From: an uncultured Clostridia bacterium
Lineage (GTDB): Bacteria; Bacillota; Clostridia; Oscillospirales; Ruminococcaceae
DNA length: 64,000 nucleotides
Assembly: GCA_947625125.1 (NCBI GenBank)
Contig: CANQNF010000014.1
Location: forward strand, 1 to 64,000
Direction of reading: 5' to 3'
Part shown: positions 51,044 to 59,318 of the stretch, piece by piece
Layout of the letters: each line of letters starts with the position of its first letter
How positions within the stretch are numbered: the stretch's first letter is position 1
Made by a program: the position numbers and the translations under genes
Notes under the pieces: model-generated
What the model saw: only the letters and a program-made list of their open reading frames with translations
Databases searched by the model: none
What the model was told of the DNA's origin: nothing

Positions 51044-53446
51044 ATGAAATACGATTTTTCTGCGGTCGAAGCCAAGTGGCAGAAATTCTGGGAGGACAAC
51101 CACACCTTTGAGGTCAAGACCGACCCGTCGAAGCCGAAATACTACGCGCTTGTAGAGTTTCCCTATCCGTCGGGCGCAGGCATGCACGTCGGCCATATCA
51201 AGGCGTATTCCGGCCTTGAGGCTTTAGCGAGAAAGAAAAGGCTCGAGGGCTATAACGTCCTGTTCCCGATGGGATTTGACGCGTTCGGACTTCCCGCCGA
51301 AAACTACGCTATAAAGACCGGCGTCCATCCGAGAGTTTCGACCGACCACAACATCGCCCACTTCACCGAGCAGATGAAAAAGGTCGGCTACAGCTTCGAC
51401 TGGTCAAGGGTCGTCGACACCTCCGACGAAAACTATTATAAGTGGACCCAGTGGATCTTTCTTAAGATGTTCGAGCATGGTCTTGCGTTTCGCGACACTG
51501 CTCTTGTGAACTACTGCCCGAGCTGCAAGGTCGTCCTTTCAAACGAGGACTCCCAGGGCGGCAAGTGCGACGTCTGCCATTCGGACATCGTGCAGAAATC
51601 CAAGGAAGTCTGGTACTTAAGGATAACAGAATACTGCGACAAGCTTCTTGAGGGCCTCAAAGAGGTGGATTATCCTCCGTATGTAAAGGCTCAGCAGGAA
51701 AACTGGATAGGCAAATCCACCGGCGCTTTCGTCAATTTCGAACTCAAGGGCTCAAGCGAAAAGCTGAGGATATACACCACCCGCCCCGACACTTTATACG
51801 GCGTGACGTTCATGGTCATAGCTCCCGAGCACCCCGTCATAGACGGCTCCTCGGCAGTCATCAAAAACATGGACGAGGTAAAGGCATACCGTGAGGAATG
51901 CGCCAAAAAGACCGAATTCGAGCGCACCCAGCTTGTCAAGGACAAGACCGGCGTAAAGCTCGACGGCCTGTCCGCGATAAATCCCGTCAACGGTAAGGAG
52001 ATACCGATTTATATTTCCGATTACGTCATGATGGGTTACGGCACAGGCGCTATAATGGCCGTTCCGGCACATGACCAGCGCGACTGGGAATTCGCAAAGA
52101 AATTCGGCATTGATATAATCGAAGTCATCAAGGGCGGCGACATAACTAAAGAGGCCTACACCGGCGACGGCGAGATGGTAAACTCCGGCGTTTTGAACGG
52201 CATGTCAAATAAAAAGGACTCCATCGCCAAGATGCTCGAATTCTTGGAGGAAAAGGGCATAGGCGAAAAGGGCGTGCAGTACAAGATGAAAGACTGGGCG
52301 TTCAACCGCCAGCGCTACTGGGGCGAACCCATCCCGATAGTGCACTGCCCGCACTGCGGACTTGTCGCAGTCCCGTATGATGAGCTGCCGCTTAAGCTTC
52401 CCGAGGTCAAGGACTTCAAGCCCGGCACCGACGGCGAGAGCCCTCTTGCGAGGATAGACGAGTTTGTAAACTGCAAGTGCCCGAAGTGCGGCCGCGACGC
52501 CAAGCGCGAGACCGACACCATGCCTCAGTGGGCGGGTTCCAGCTGGTACTACTTAAGATATGCGGACCCCCGCAACGACAAGGCGTTTGCCTCCGAAGAG
52601 GCCCTTAATTACTGGCTTCCGGTCGACTGGTACAACGGCGGCAACGAGCACGTCACCCGCCACATGATCTATTCAAGATTCTGGCATCACTTCCTTTATG
52701 ACATCGGCGCCGTCAACACCCCCGAGCCGTACATGAAGCGCTCTTGCATAGGGCTCGTCTTAGGCCCGGACGGCGAGAAGATGTCAAAATCAAAGGGCAA
52801 CGTCGTCGACCCTCTCGACGTCATCAAAGTCTACGGCGCCGACGTTTTAAGGGTTTATATCCTGTTCATGGGAGACTACGAAAAGGCCGCGCCTTGGAGC
52901 GATTCAAGCGTGACGGGCTGCAAGAGGTTCTTGGAGCGCGTCTGGGGTCTTCAGGATATAGCCGTCCCCGGCGGATACCGTCCCGAGTTTGTTTCTAAAA
53001 TGCATCGCGCCGTCAAAAAGGTCACCGAGGATATCGACACAATTAAGTATAACACCGCGATCGCTTCTTTAATGAGCCTTTTGAATGATTTTTACGCTTC
53101 TGGCTCCGTTACGGACGGCGAGCTTAAGACTTTCATCACGCTTTTGTATCCGTTCGCTCCGCATATTTCCGAGGAAATATACGAGTCCAAAAAATACGGC
53201 GGTTATGTTCACGATACATCCTGGCCGAAATATGACGAGAGCCTCTGCAAGGAGGACGAGATAGAGATCGCCATCCAAATCAACGGCAAGATAAAGGACA
53301 AGGTAACTATCCCGGCGGAAGCCGAGCAGGACGAAGTGCTTGAACTTGTCAAGGGCTTGGAGAAGATAAAAGCCGAGCTTGACGGCAAGCAGATTTTAAA
53401 GGCCATCTACGTCAAAGGCAGACTTGTGAATATCGTCGCTAAGTAA
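51044..53446 (+). CDS. leuS: Leucyl-tRNA synthetase
   Basis: 800 residues. Class I signatures HVGH (in PYPSGAGMHVGHIKAYSG) and KMSKSKGNVVDP, the CP1 editing domain (TRPDTLYGVTFMVIAPEH), zinc-type CPSC...CDVC and CPHCGLVAV segments, and WAGSSWYYLRYADP. It charges tRNA-Leu and edits mischarged products. There is no T-box leader in the 43-base gap to rsfS. AAAGGACTG ribosome site. Confidence 0.97.
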   Translation: MKYDFSAVEAKWQKFWEDNHTFEVKTDPSKPKYYALVEFPYPSGAGMHVGHIKAYSGLEALARKKRLEGYNVLFPMGFDAFGLPAENYAIKTGVHPRVSTDHNIAHFTEQMKKVGYSFDWSRVVDTSDENYYKWTQWIFLKMFEHGLAFRDTALVNYCPSCKVVLSNEDSQGGKCDVCHSDIVQKSKEVWYLRITEYCDKLLEGLKEVDYPPYVKAQQENWIGKSTGAFVNFELKGSSEKLRIYTTRPDTLYGVTFMVIAPEHPVIDGSSAVIKNMDEVKAYREECAKKTEFERTQLVKDKTGVKLDGLSAINPVNGKEIPIYISDYVMMGYGTGAIMAVPAHDQRDWEFAKKFGIDIIEVIKGGDITKEAYTGDGEMVNSGVLNGMSNKKDSIAKMLEFLEEKGIGEKGVQYKMKDWAFNRQRYWGEPIPIVHCPHCGLVAVPYDELPLKLPEVKDFKPGTDGESPLARIDEFVNCKCPKCGRDAKRETDTMPQWAGSSWYYLRYADPRNDKAFASEEALNYWLPVDWYNGGNEHVTRHMIYSRFWHHFLYDIGAVNTPEPYMKRSCIGLVLGPDGEKMSKSKGNVVDPLDVIKVYGADVLRVYILFMGDYEKAAPWSDSSVTGCKRFLERVWGLQDIAVPGGYRPEFVSKMHRAVKKVTEDIDTIKYNTAIASLMSLLNDFYASGSVTDGELKTFITLLYPFAPHISEEIYESKKYGGYVHDTSWPKYDESLCKEDEIEIAIQINGKIKDKVTIPAEAEQDEVLELVKGLEKIKAELDGKQILKAIYVKGRLVNIVAK

Positions 53447-53487
53447 AACTGCAATAAATTAACAGCATAAAATTATGCAGTTTTTTT
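53446..53487 (+). terminator. Terminator of the leuS transcript
   Basis: AAACTGCA (53446-53453) pairs with TGCAGTTT (53476-53483), inner pairing GCATAA/TTATGC, followed by a run of Ts. The start base overlaps the last base of the leuS stop codon. Confidence 0.8.
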
Positions 53488-53499
53488 CTCAAACAGGTA

Positions 53500-53528
53500 T
53501 TGACTTATCACTGAGAATAGAGTATAAT
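53500..53528 (+). promoter_or_regulatory. rpsU promoter
   Basis: TTGACT (53500-53505), 17-base spacer, TATAAT (53523-53528). Confidence 0.85.
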
Positions 53529-53597
53529 CATAATAGTACATTGTGGTGAAATGTAAAATACCTTCGCCCCACAGGCGGCAAAGGGAGGGAACAGTAA

Positions 53598-53771
53598 ATG
53601 GCAGAAGTCCGCGTTGGTAAAAACGAATCTCTGGATACGGCTCTTAAGCGTTTTAAGAGGTCCTGCGCCAGGGACGGCGTTATCGCCGAGGTTCGCAAGC
53701 GCGAGCACTACGAAAAGCCTTCGGTAAAGCGTAAGAAGAAATCTGAAGCTGCTCGTAAGCGCAAATATTAA
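53598..53771 (+). CDS. rpsU: 30S ribosomal protein S21
   Basis: 57 residues, below usual ORF size limits. It begins [20 protein letters not shown], has [20 protein letters not shown] in the middle and a basic tail ending RKRKY, all typical of S21. GGGAGGGA is 8 bases before the ATG. It has its own promoter and terminator. S21 helps base pairing of mRNA with 16S rRNA. Confidence 0.97.
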   Translation: MAEVRVGKNESLDTALKRFKRSCARDGVIAEVRKREHYEKPSVKRKKKSEAARKRKY

Positions 53772-53785
53772 AAACATATAAAAGC

Positions 53786-53820
53786 AGGCGGGCATAGTTT
53801 TATGCTCGCTTTGTCTTTTT
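53786..53820 (+). terminator. rpsU terminator
   Basis: GCGGGCATA pairs with TATGCTCGC (one G-U pair) around GTTT, followed by TTTGTCTTTTT. Confidence 0.75.
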
Positions 53821-53835
53821 TCAGGGGACATAAAA

Positions 53836-54324
53836 ATGCTCTTTAAGCCGACCTACGTCTTTGATTCGGCGGCGGACATCCCGGTTGACTTTTTCCGGGA
53901 GCAGTCCGTGCGCGCCCTTATCTTAGACCTTGACAACACCCTTACCACCCATAACAACCCCGTGCCCGACACGAAGCGCTACGACTGGTTTAAGAGGGTC
54001 AGGGCCTCGGGACTCAAGATGATAATAGTCTCGAATAACCATCCCGAGCGGGTAAAGCCCTTTGCGGAGGAATTGGGCCTCGACTTCGTCCCGGACGGCA
54101 AAAAGCCCCGTCCCAAGGGCTACAATGAGGCGATAAGACGTCTCGGAGTCGACAAAAAACACGTCGCCGCAATAGGGGACCAGATCTTCACCGACGTCTT
54201 GGGCTGCAAGCTTGCGGGCATCCGTTCCATCTTCGTGTTCCCAATCGAGCCCGAGACCGGCTTTTGGTTCAGGGTCAAGAGAAAAATCGAGCGCCCGCTT
54301 TTACCGAAAAAAGTTAAGGAGTGA
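53836..54324 (+). CDS. yqeG: YqeG-type HAD phosphatase
   Basis: 162 residues. HAD motif I LILDLDNTLTTHNN, motif II IVSNN, Lys in KKPRPKGYNEAI and motif IV IGDQIFTDVLG. The opening FKPTYVFDSAADI and NNHPERVKPFA are typical of YqeG (subfamily IIIA). Bacterial substrate is not firmly known; eukaryotic relatives dephosphorylate phosphatidylglycerophosphate. Normal length. Confidence 0.92.
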   Translation: MLFKPTYVFDSAADIPVDFFREQSVRALILDLDNTLTTHNNPVPDTKRYDWFKRVRASGLKMIIVSNNHPERVKPFAEELGLDFVPDGKKPRPKGYNEAIRRLGVDKKHVAAIGDQIFTDVLGCKLAGIRSIFVFPIEPETGFWFRVKRKIERPLLPKKVKE

Positions 54325-54329
54325 TTTTT

Positions 54330-55181
54330 ATGGCAGCAAAATTCGGCCCGGCAGGGAGTTCGGAAGCCTTTTCCAAGGTCCACAAGTCCTCCCTCGACAT
54401 GCCTGCGTATCTTAGCGAGATGGGTCTTGACTGTTTTGAGTATCAGTGCGGCCAGGGAGTACGGGTCTCCGACTCCATGGGTTCTGCCCTGAAAGCCAAG
54501 GCCGAGGAGCAGGAGATAACCCTGTCTCTTCACGCCCCATATTTCATCTCTCTTTCGAGCGTCGAGCCCGAAAAGCGCGATAAATCGATAGATTACATAC
54601 TCCAGTCCGCCGAGGCAGCCAAAAAAATAGGCGCCGAAAGAATAGTCATTCACTCCGGCTCCTGTTCAAAAATCTCCCGGGAGGAAGCGCTCGGTCTTGC
54701 CAAGGACACCCTTTCAAGGGCGAGAAAAGCGGCTGTAGAGGCAGGTTACGGGGACATTATCTTCTGCCCCGAAACGATGGGAAAGATAAACCAGCTCGGC
54801 ACTCTCGAGGAGGTCTTGGAACTCTGCCGCTTAGACGACAGCTTCCTGCCGACGGTCGATTTCGGGCATCTGAACGCCCGCACGCTCGGTCAGGTCAACT
54901 CAAAAGAGGCGTTTTCGCATATCCTTGACGAAATTGAAAACAGGCTCGGCAGCGCCCGCCTGAAAATTTTCCATGCACACTTTTCAAAGATCGAGTACAC
55001 CGAAAACGGCGGCGAGAAGCGGCATCTCACCTTTGAGGATGAGCTTTACGGCCCGGATTATGAGCCTCTGATGGAGCTTATCGCGAAACAAGACCTCAGC
55101 CCGACATTTATCTGCGAGAGCGCCGGGACCCAGGATTTTGACGCGCTTTCGATGAAAAAAAGCTATCTTAAATATCTGTAA
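54330..55181 (+). CDS. nfo: Endonuclease IV-like AP endonuclease (TIM barrel)
   Basis: 283 residues from the ATG at 54330, 8 bases after AAGGAG; an in-frame GTG at 54321 overlaps that site and is less likely. Motifs: LSLHAPYFISLSS, IVIHSGSC, FCPETMGKINQLGTLEEVLE, PTVDFGHLNAR, KIFHAHFSKIEYT and PTFICESA. These match the three-zinc endonuclease IV barrel, which incises DNA at abasic sites. It could be a subfamily with a narrower role, since some canonical Nfo blocks are altered. Confidence 0.85.
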   Translation: MAAKFGPAGSSEAFSKVHKSSLDMPAYLSEMGLDCFEYQCGQGVRVSDSMGSALKAKAEEQEITLSLHAPYFISLSSVEPEKRDKSIDYILQSAEAAKKIGAERIVIHSGSCSKISREEALGLAKDTLSRARKAAVEAGYGDIIFCPETMGKINQLGTLEEVLELCRLDDSFLPTVDFGHLNARTLGQVNSKEAFSHILDEIENRLGSARLKIFHAHFSKIEYTENGGEKRHLTFEDELYGPDYEPLMELIAKQDLSPTFICESAGTQDFDALSMKKSYLKYL

Positions 55182-55193
55182 GGAGGAATTTTT

Positions 55194-56258
55194 ATGACAA
55201 AATTTGAAAGGCTTGTTCAAAAGCTTCCCTCGACGGTCGACGCGGCGCTTATCACCGAGGACGTCAACCGCCGCTACTTCACCGGTATGAAATCGTCCGC
55301 AGGAACGGTGCTCGTGACACGCGAGAAAGCATACCTGATAATCGATTTCCGCTACATCGAAAAGGCCCGCAAAACCGTCACCGAGGCCGAGGTCATCATG
55401 CAGGAAAAGCTGTATGACCAGCTCAACATGCTCTTAAAAAAGCACGGCTGCAAGACCCTTGCCATCGAAAACCGGACCATGACGGTCGCAGAGCTGAACG
55501 CGCTCAAAAAGAGGCTCGAGGTTGAAATAGACGACTCAGACAGCTTAAGCAGCGCCGTCGACGCCTTAAGGATAGTCAAAACTCAGGACGAGATAGACAA
55601 GATAATCAAGGCCCAGAGGATCGCCGAGGCCGCCTTTGAGGATGTTCTGAATTTCATCAAGCCCGGCGTTACCGAGCGCGAGGTCCAGCTTCACATGGAT
55701 TATTACATGCTTCTGCACGGAGCCGAGGCCTTAAGCTTTGACACTATTGCGGTCTCCGGACCCAACACGTCCCTTTGCCACGGAGTCCCGACAGATAGAA
55801 AGGTTCAGTCCGGCGAATTCTTCCTGATGGACTTCGGAGCGACATACGAGGGCTATCACAGCGACATGACGAGGACCGTTTCGGTCGGCAAGCCCACCGA
55901 GAAGATGGAAAAAGTTTACGCCATAGTCTTAGACGCTCAGCTTAAGGCTCTTTCCCAAATCAAGGCAGGCGCCAAGGGCAGCGACATCGACAAAATAGCG
56001 CGCGACGTCATAACCGAGGCGGGCTACGGCGAAGCTTTCGGGCATTCGCTCGGTCACGGCGTAGGAATGAACATCCACGAGGCCCCGAACGCCTCTCCGT
56101 CCTCGAGCCACATATTTGTGGAAAACATGATAGTTACGGTCGAGCCGGGCATCTATCTTCCCGACGAATTCGGCGTAAGAATTGAAGATTTTGTAATTAT
56201 AAAGGAAAACGGCTGCGAAAATATGACTTTAGCTCCAAAAAACCTGATTTCTTTATAA
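55194..56258 (+). CDS. M24 family aminopeptidase (Xaa-Pro type)
   Basis: 354 residues. N-terminal creatinase-like domain, then the pita-bread fold with metal ligands in LMDFGATYEGYHSDMTRTVS (two Asp), SLGHGVGMNIHEAPN (His), TVEPGIYLPDEFGVRIEDFV (two Glu). Likely removes N-terminal residues before proline from peptides. It is next to efp as in Bacillus (yqhT-efp). GGAGG 7 bases from the ATG. Confidence 0.93.
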   Translation: MTKFERLVQKLPSTVDAALITEDVNRRYFTGMKSSAGTVLVTREKAYLIIDFRYIEKARKTVTEAEVIMQEKLYDQLNMLLKKHGCKTLAIENRTMTVAELNALKKRLEVEIDDSDSLSSAVDALRIVKTQDEIDKIIKAQRIAEAAFEDVLNFIKPGVTEREVQLHMDYYMLLHGAEALSFDTIAVSGPNTSLCHGVPTDRKVQSGEFFLMDFGATYEGYHSDMTRTVSVGKPTEKMEKVYAIVLDAQLKALSQIKAGAKGSDIDKIARDVITEAGYGEAFGHSLGHGVGMNIHEAPNASPSSSHIFVENMIVTVEPGIYLPDEFGVRIEDFVIIKENGCENMTLAPKNLISL

Positions 56259-56265
56259 AAAACAC

Positions 56266-56294
56266 TTGCATTTTTCTTAGAAATAGGTTACAAT
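56266..56294 (+). promoter_or_regulatory. efp promoter
   Basis: TTGCAT (56266-56271), 17-base spacer, TACAAT (56289-56294). Confidence 0.7.
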
Positions 56295-56348
56295 AGAGAG
56301 CAAGCAAAAATATTTGAACAATCAGACACAGAAAGTGAGGAAACACTA

Positions 56349-56906
56349 ATGATCACAGCTGGTGATTTCAGAAACGGTGTAACATTTGAAGAGGACGGCA
56401 ACGTAATGCAGGTCATCGAGTTCCAGCACGTCAAGCCCGGCAAGGGAGCGGCGTTTGTAAGGACCAAGACCAAGAACGTCCTCACCGGAGCCGTTGTTGA
56501 GAAATCCTACAACCCCACCGCCAAATTCCCGACGGCTTATATCGAGAGAAAGGACATGGAGTATTCCTACACCGACGGCGAGCTTTACTACTTCATGGAC
56601 CAGGAGACCTATGAGCAGGTCCCTGTCAGCCCTGCCGACGTAGGCGACAACTTCAAGTTCGTCAAGGAGAACATGGTCTGCACCATCCTTTCCTACAAGG
56701 GCAAGGTATTCGGCGTAGAGCCTCCGTTCTTTGTCGACCTCGAGGTCACTCAGACCGAGCCCGGCGTAAAGGGCGATACCGCCACCAACACCTTAAAGCC
56801 CGCTACTCTTGAGACCGGCGCCGAGATAAGAGTGCCTCTGTTCATCAACGAGGGCGACAAGGTAAGGATCGACACGAGAACCGGCGAATATATGCAGAGA
56901 GCGTGA
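56349..56906 (+). CDS. efp: Elongation factor P
   Basis: 185 residues, three beta-barrel domains. [40 protein letters not shown] (Lys at the modification loop), and [23 protein letters not shown] relieves ribosome stalling at polyproline. The tip reads GKGA, so Lys is the candidate modified residue, as in Bacillus-type EF-P. No modification enzyme is nearby. Confidence 0.97.
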   Translation: MITAGDFRNGVTFEEDGNVMQVIEFQHVKPGKGAAFVRTKTKNVLTGAVVEKSYNPTAKFPTAYIERKDMEYSYTDGELYYFMDQETYEQVPVSPADVGDNFKFVKENMVCTILSYKGKVFGVEPPFFVDLEVTQTEPGVKGDTATNTLKPATLETGAEIRVPLFINEGDKVRIDTRTGEYMQRA

Positions 56907-56939
56907 TTTTCGCCTGAATTTATTGAAAGGAAGATCATT

Positions 56940-57374
56940 ATGCTTACCGAAAAGGCTGCCTATTTAAAGGGACTGATGGAGGGTCTTGATATCGACGGCT
57001 CCACCAAGGAGGGTAAAATTCTTCTTGCCATGAAGGACGTTATCGAGGAGATCTGCGAGACCGTCGACGCTATCGACGAGGACGTAGACCAGATCTGCGA
57101 CTTCTGCGAGAGGATGGACGAGGACCTTTGCGCCCTTGAGAATTCCTGCGACGACGATTGCTGCTGCGACGACGACTGTTGCTGCCATTGCGGCGACAAT
57201 GACGATGACGACGAAGACGAGGACGACTGCGAATTTGAAGTCGTATGCCCCACCTGCGGCGACACGATTGAACTCAACGACCTCATGATAGAGGACGGCT
57301 CAGTCGAGTGTCCCAACTGCGGAGAGCTCCTCGAATTCGACATCGACGAAGAGGAAGACGGCGACGAGGAATGA
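56940..57374 (+). CDS. Cys/Asp-rich zinc-ribbon protein (CD1247 N-terminal-domain type)
   Basis: 144 residues. A helical N-terminal domain (LTEKAAYLKGLMEGLDIDGS, KILLAMKDVIEEICETVDAI) is of the type found beside efp in many Clostridia. A low-complexity run of Cys and Asp (residues about 70-85, with CCCDDDCCCHCG) and an acidic stretch follow. The C-terminal part is a zinc ribbon: VVCPTCGDTIEL...VECPNCGELLEF. Metal binding is likely; the role is unknown. AAAGGAAG before the ATG. Confidence 0.85.
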   Translation: MLTEKAAYLKGLMEGLDIDGSTKEGKILLAMKDVIEEICETVDAIDEDVDQICDFCERMDEDLCALENSCDDDCCCDDDCCCHCGDNDDDDEDEDDCEFEVVCPTCGDTIELNDLMIEDGSVECPNCGELLEFDIDEEEDGDEE

Positions 57375-57400
57375 CCCTCGGAAAAAATTAAATAAACAAT

Positions 57401-57521
57401 TCTTCGGGGTAGGGTGAAAATCCCAACCGGCAGTAAAGTCTGCGAGCCTAACGGCATGAATCGGTGAAATTCTGATACCGACGGTAACAAGCGAAAGCTT
57501 GAAGTCCGGATGTGAGAAGAA
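57401..57521 (+). ncRNA. FMN riboswitch (RFN element)
   Basis: All conserved blocks are in order: TCTTCGGGGTAGGGTGAAAA, TCCCAACCGGCAGTAAAGTC, TGCGAGCC, GGTGAAATTCTGATACCGAC, GGTAAC...GAAGTCCGGATGTGAG and AGAAGA closing P1. It senses flavin mononucleotide and, with the terminator just after it, should reduce ribU expression when FMN is plentiful. Confidence 0.96.
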
Positions 57522-57532
57522 ACGCTAAAAAT

Positions 57533-57566
57533 GCCCGCGGAGCTTTTTCGCGGGCTTATTTTTTTT
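57533..57566 (+). terminator. Riboswitch-controlled terminator before ribU
   Basis: GCCCGCG (57533-57539) pairs with CGCGGGC (57549-57555), followed by TTATTTTTTTT. It ends 15 bases before the ribU start, so read-through decides expression. Confidence 0.9.
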
Positions 57567-57581
57567 AAAGGAGACTTTACC

Positions 57582-58250
57582 ATGGAGACAAAAACCAAAA
57601 AAACAACAGTCACGCTGACCCTTGCGGCCCTGTTTTCGGCGATAGCGTTTTTGGTATCGCTTATTTTTCATCTGCCGATTATTCCGGCGGTGAATTTTCT
57701 GAAATACGACCCGATGGACGCGGTGCTTACGCTTGAAGCGCTTGTTTTGGGGCCCGTTCCGGCCGTCCTGAGCACGCTTGTCGTCACCGTAATAAGAATC
57801 CCGTTCGGCTCGTCAGGCCTTATAGGAGCATTGATGAACTTTCTTTCATCCGTTTCATTTGTCCTCCCGGCAGGGCTCATCTACCGCTACAGAAAGACTC
57901 TCGGCGGCGCGCTCATAGGTCTTGGCTGTTCGGTGCTCTCCGAGACTGTAATCATGCTCCTCTGGAACTATCTTATAACCCCTCTTTACATGGGAGTCGC
58001 CCGCGAAGTAGTCGTATCTTTGATGCTCCCGGGATTCCTGCCCTTTAACTTCATCAAAGCCGCCGCAAACGCGGTTATAACGTTCCTGATCTATAAGCCG
58101 ATGATGACGGTGCTGAGAAAGACCGGGCTCATCCCGAAGAGCGAAAGCTCTCACGCCGGGAACAGCACGCTGCCGCTGATTTTAAACATAGCCGCGCTGC
58201 TCATATTGGCCGCCGGCGTCGCAAGCCTGTTTATCTTTCATATAATCTGA
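57582..58250 (+). CDS. ribU: Riboflavin ECF transporter S component RibU
   Basis: 222 residues from ATG at 57582, chosen over upstream in-frame starts because AAAGGAG is 8-14 bases before it and the upstream part is the terminator. About six membrane segments. KYDPMDAVLTLEALVLGPVP, TVIRIPFGSSGLIGALMNFL and SLMLPGFLPFNFIKAAANAV are RibU-like; a final hydrophobic segment ends the protein. It binds riboflavin and needs the shared energising module (EcfA/A'/T), which is not in this window. FMN riboswitch control confirms the ligand. Confidence 0.95.
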   Translation: METKTKKTTVTLTLAALFSAIAFLVSLIFHLPIIPAVNFLKYDPMDAVLTLEALVLGPVPAVLSTLVVTVIRIPFGSSGLIGALMNFLSSVSFVLPAGLIYRYRKTLGGALIGLGCSVLSETVIMLLWNYLITPLYMGVAREVVVSLMLPGFLPFNFIKAAANAVITFLIYKPMMTVLRKTGLIPKSESSHAGNSTLPLILNIAALLILAAGVASLFIFHII

Positions 58251-58320
58251 CGGGACAGCGCCAAAACGGCGCGCTGACCCGCAACCGCTCCGGTTTCCGC
58301 TGCCTTGTGCGGAGCCCGTC

Positions 58321-58399
58321 CCCCGCGCTGAAGCGCGGGGGCAAACGCCGTCTTCGACGGCGTTTCGTCGGCCTGCCGGCCGACGCGGGCTCCGCCCGC
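58321..58399. repeat. Second cluster of tandem perfect hairpins
   Basis: Four abutting inverted repeats: CCCCGCGCT/AGCGCGGGG (58321-58340), AAACGCCGTC/GACGGCGTTT (58343-58365), GTCGGCC/GGCCGAC (58367-58384), GCGGGC/GCCCGC (58385-58399). Arms are exact, sequences all differ, and loops are 2-4 bases. It is the same style as the cluster at 24741-25027 and likewise lies downstream of a gene. No convincing gene overlaps it. Confidence 0.8.
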
Positions 58400-58445
58400 G
58401 GCCTCGCAACCCGGAGCTTTTCTATGCATTCCCCATCATCCCTGC

Positions 58446-58474
58446 AAAAAAAGCAGGCCCCCTTTGGAGCCTGC
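58446..58474 (-). terminator. Terminator of the OB-fold lipoprotein gene
   Basis: On the minus strand GCAGGC pairs with GCCTGC around an 10-base loop and is followed by TTTTTTT. It lies 22 bases after the stop. Confidence 0.85.
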
Positions 58475-58495
58475 TTATTTCTATTATATCCTTTA

Positions 58496-59233
58496 TTACG
58501 CAGCAGCCGAAACCGAAGTGATGTGCGGGTTCACGCCGTTGTACCAGTAGAGGAAGCCCTCTAAATCGATCTTGTCGCCGATCTTGAGGTTCTTGACAGC
58601 GCTGTAGACCTCGGTGGTGTTGTCGCAGAGATAAGACTCAACGGTAAAGGTGTAGGTCACGCCGTTCAGGGAAACCTTGAAGTAAAGGTCGGAGCCGTCC
58701 TGGCCTGAGCCGTCGTCGTTGTAGAGGAAAGCGACGTCGTTGCCGTCGGCGTCCTGAGAGGCCTCAACGGTCATGCCCTTAAAGGTGACGAGCTCGTTCT
58801 GGTGCTTGATGAGGTCGTCGGTTCCGAGCATTGCGGTGACGTCCAAAGGCTCTGCAACATAATTGCCCTCTAAGATCTCAAATGTAGCGTCGATTATTTC
58901 GACTTCGCCGGACCATTCGGACTTGTAGCCGGTAACTTTGATTTTTGTGCCGGGAGTGAGCTTGTCGTAGTCCTCCTGGGAGCATGCCATGTTATAGAGG
59001 AAGTAAGCTCCGTCCTTGTCCTGAGTATAGACGGTCGCCTTGTCCTCCCACCAGGACTGCTTGGCCTGAACATAGGTCTCAACAACTACCTGGGAATCGA
59101 GATCGGCCGCAACGTATTCGTCATAGGTCATGACTCCCTCGGACTTTTCGTCGGTATCGGCAGCATTGTCGCCGCACGCAACGAGGCTGAGAGCCATTAC
59201 AGCGGCAAGAATAAAAGCTAAAATTTTTTTCAT
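58496..59233 (-). CDS. Lipoprotein with two OB-fold-like regions, unknown function
   Basis: 245 residues. Signal peptide MKKILAFILAAVMALSLVAC with lipobox LVAC (Cys20). The mature part has two similar stretches: DLDSQVVVETYVQ...TKIKVTGYKSEW and HQNELVTFKGMTVE...LKIGDKIDLEGFLYWY, which look like tandem OB folds of the kind in nucleic-acid or sugar-binding proteins. One Trp pair (QSWWED) is noticeable. No enzyme signature. It has its own promoter and terminator beside the sugar transporter. Surface location is likely; function unknown. Confidence 0.75.
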   Translation of the reverse strand: MKKILAFILAAVMALSLVACGDNAADTDEKSEGVMTYDEYVAADLDSQVVVETYVQAKQSWWEDKATVYTQDKDGAYFLYNMACSQEDYDKLTPGTKIKVTGYKSEWSGEVEIIDATFEILEGNYVAEPLDVTAMLGTDDLIKHQNELVTFKGMTVEASQDADGNDVAFLYNDDGSGQDGSDLYFKVSLNGVTYTFTVESYLCDNTTEVYSAVKNLKIGDKIDLEGFLYWYNGVNPHITSVSAAA

Positions 59234-59276
59234 TGAAAAATTTCTCCTTTCGGTATCCTTTTAAAGATACAAAAAC

Positions 59277-59304
59277 ATTATACTCATTTTTTTCACGGTG
59301 TCAA
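59277..59304 (-). promoter_or_regulatory. Promoter of the OB-fold lipoprotein gene
   Basis: On the minus strand TTGACA (59299-59304), 16-base spacer, TATAAT (59277-59282). Consensus at both hexamers. Confidence 0.85.
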
Positions 59305-59318
59305 GAGCGAAACGGCAA

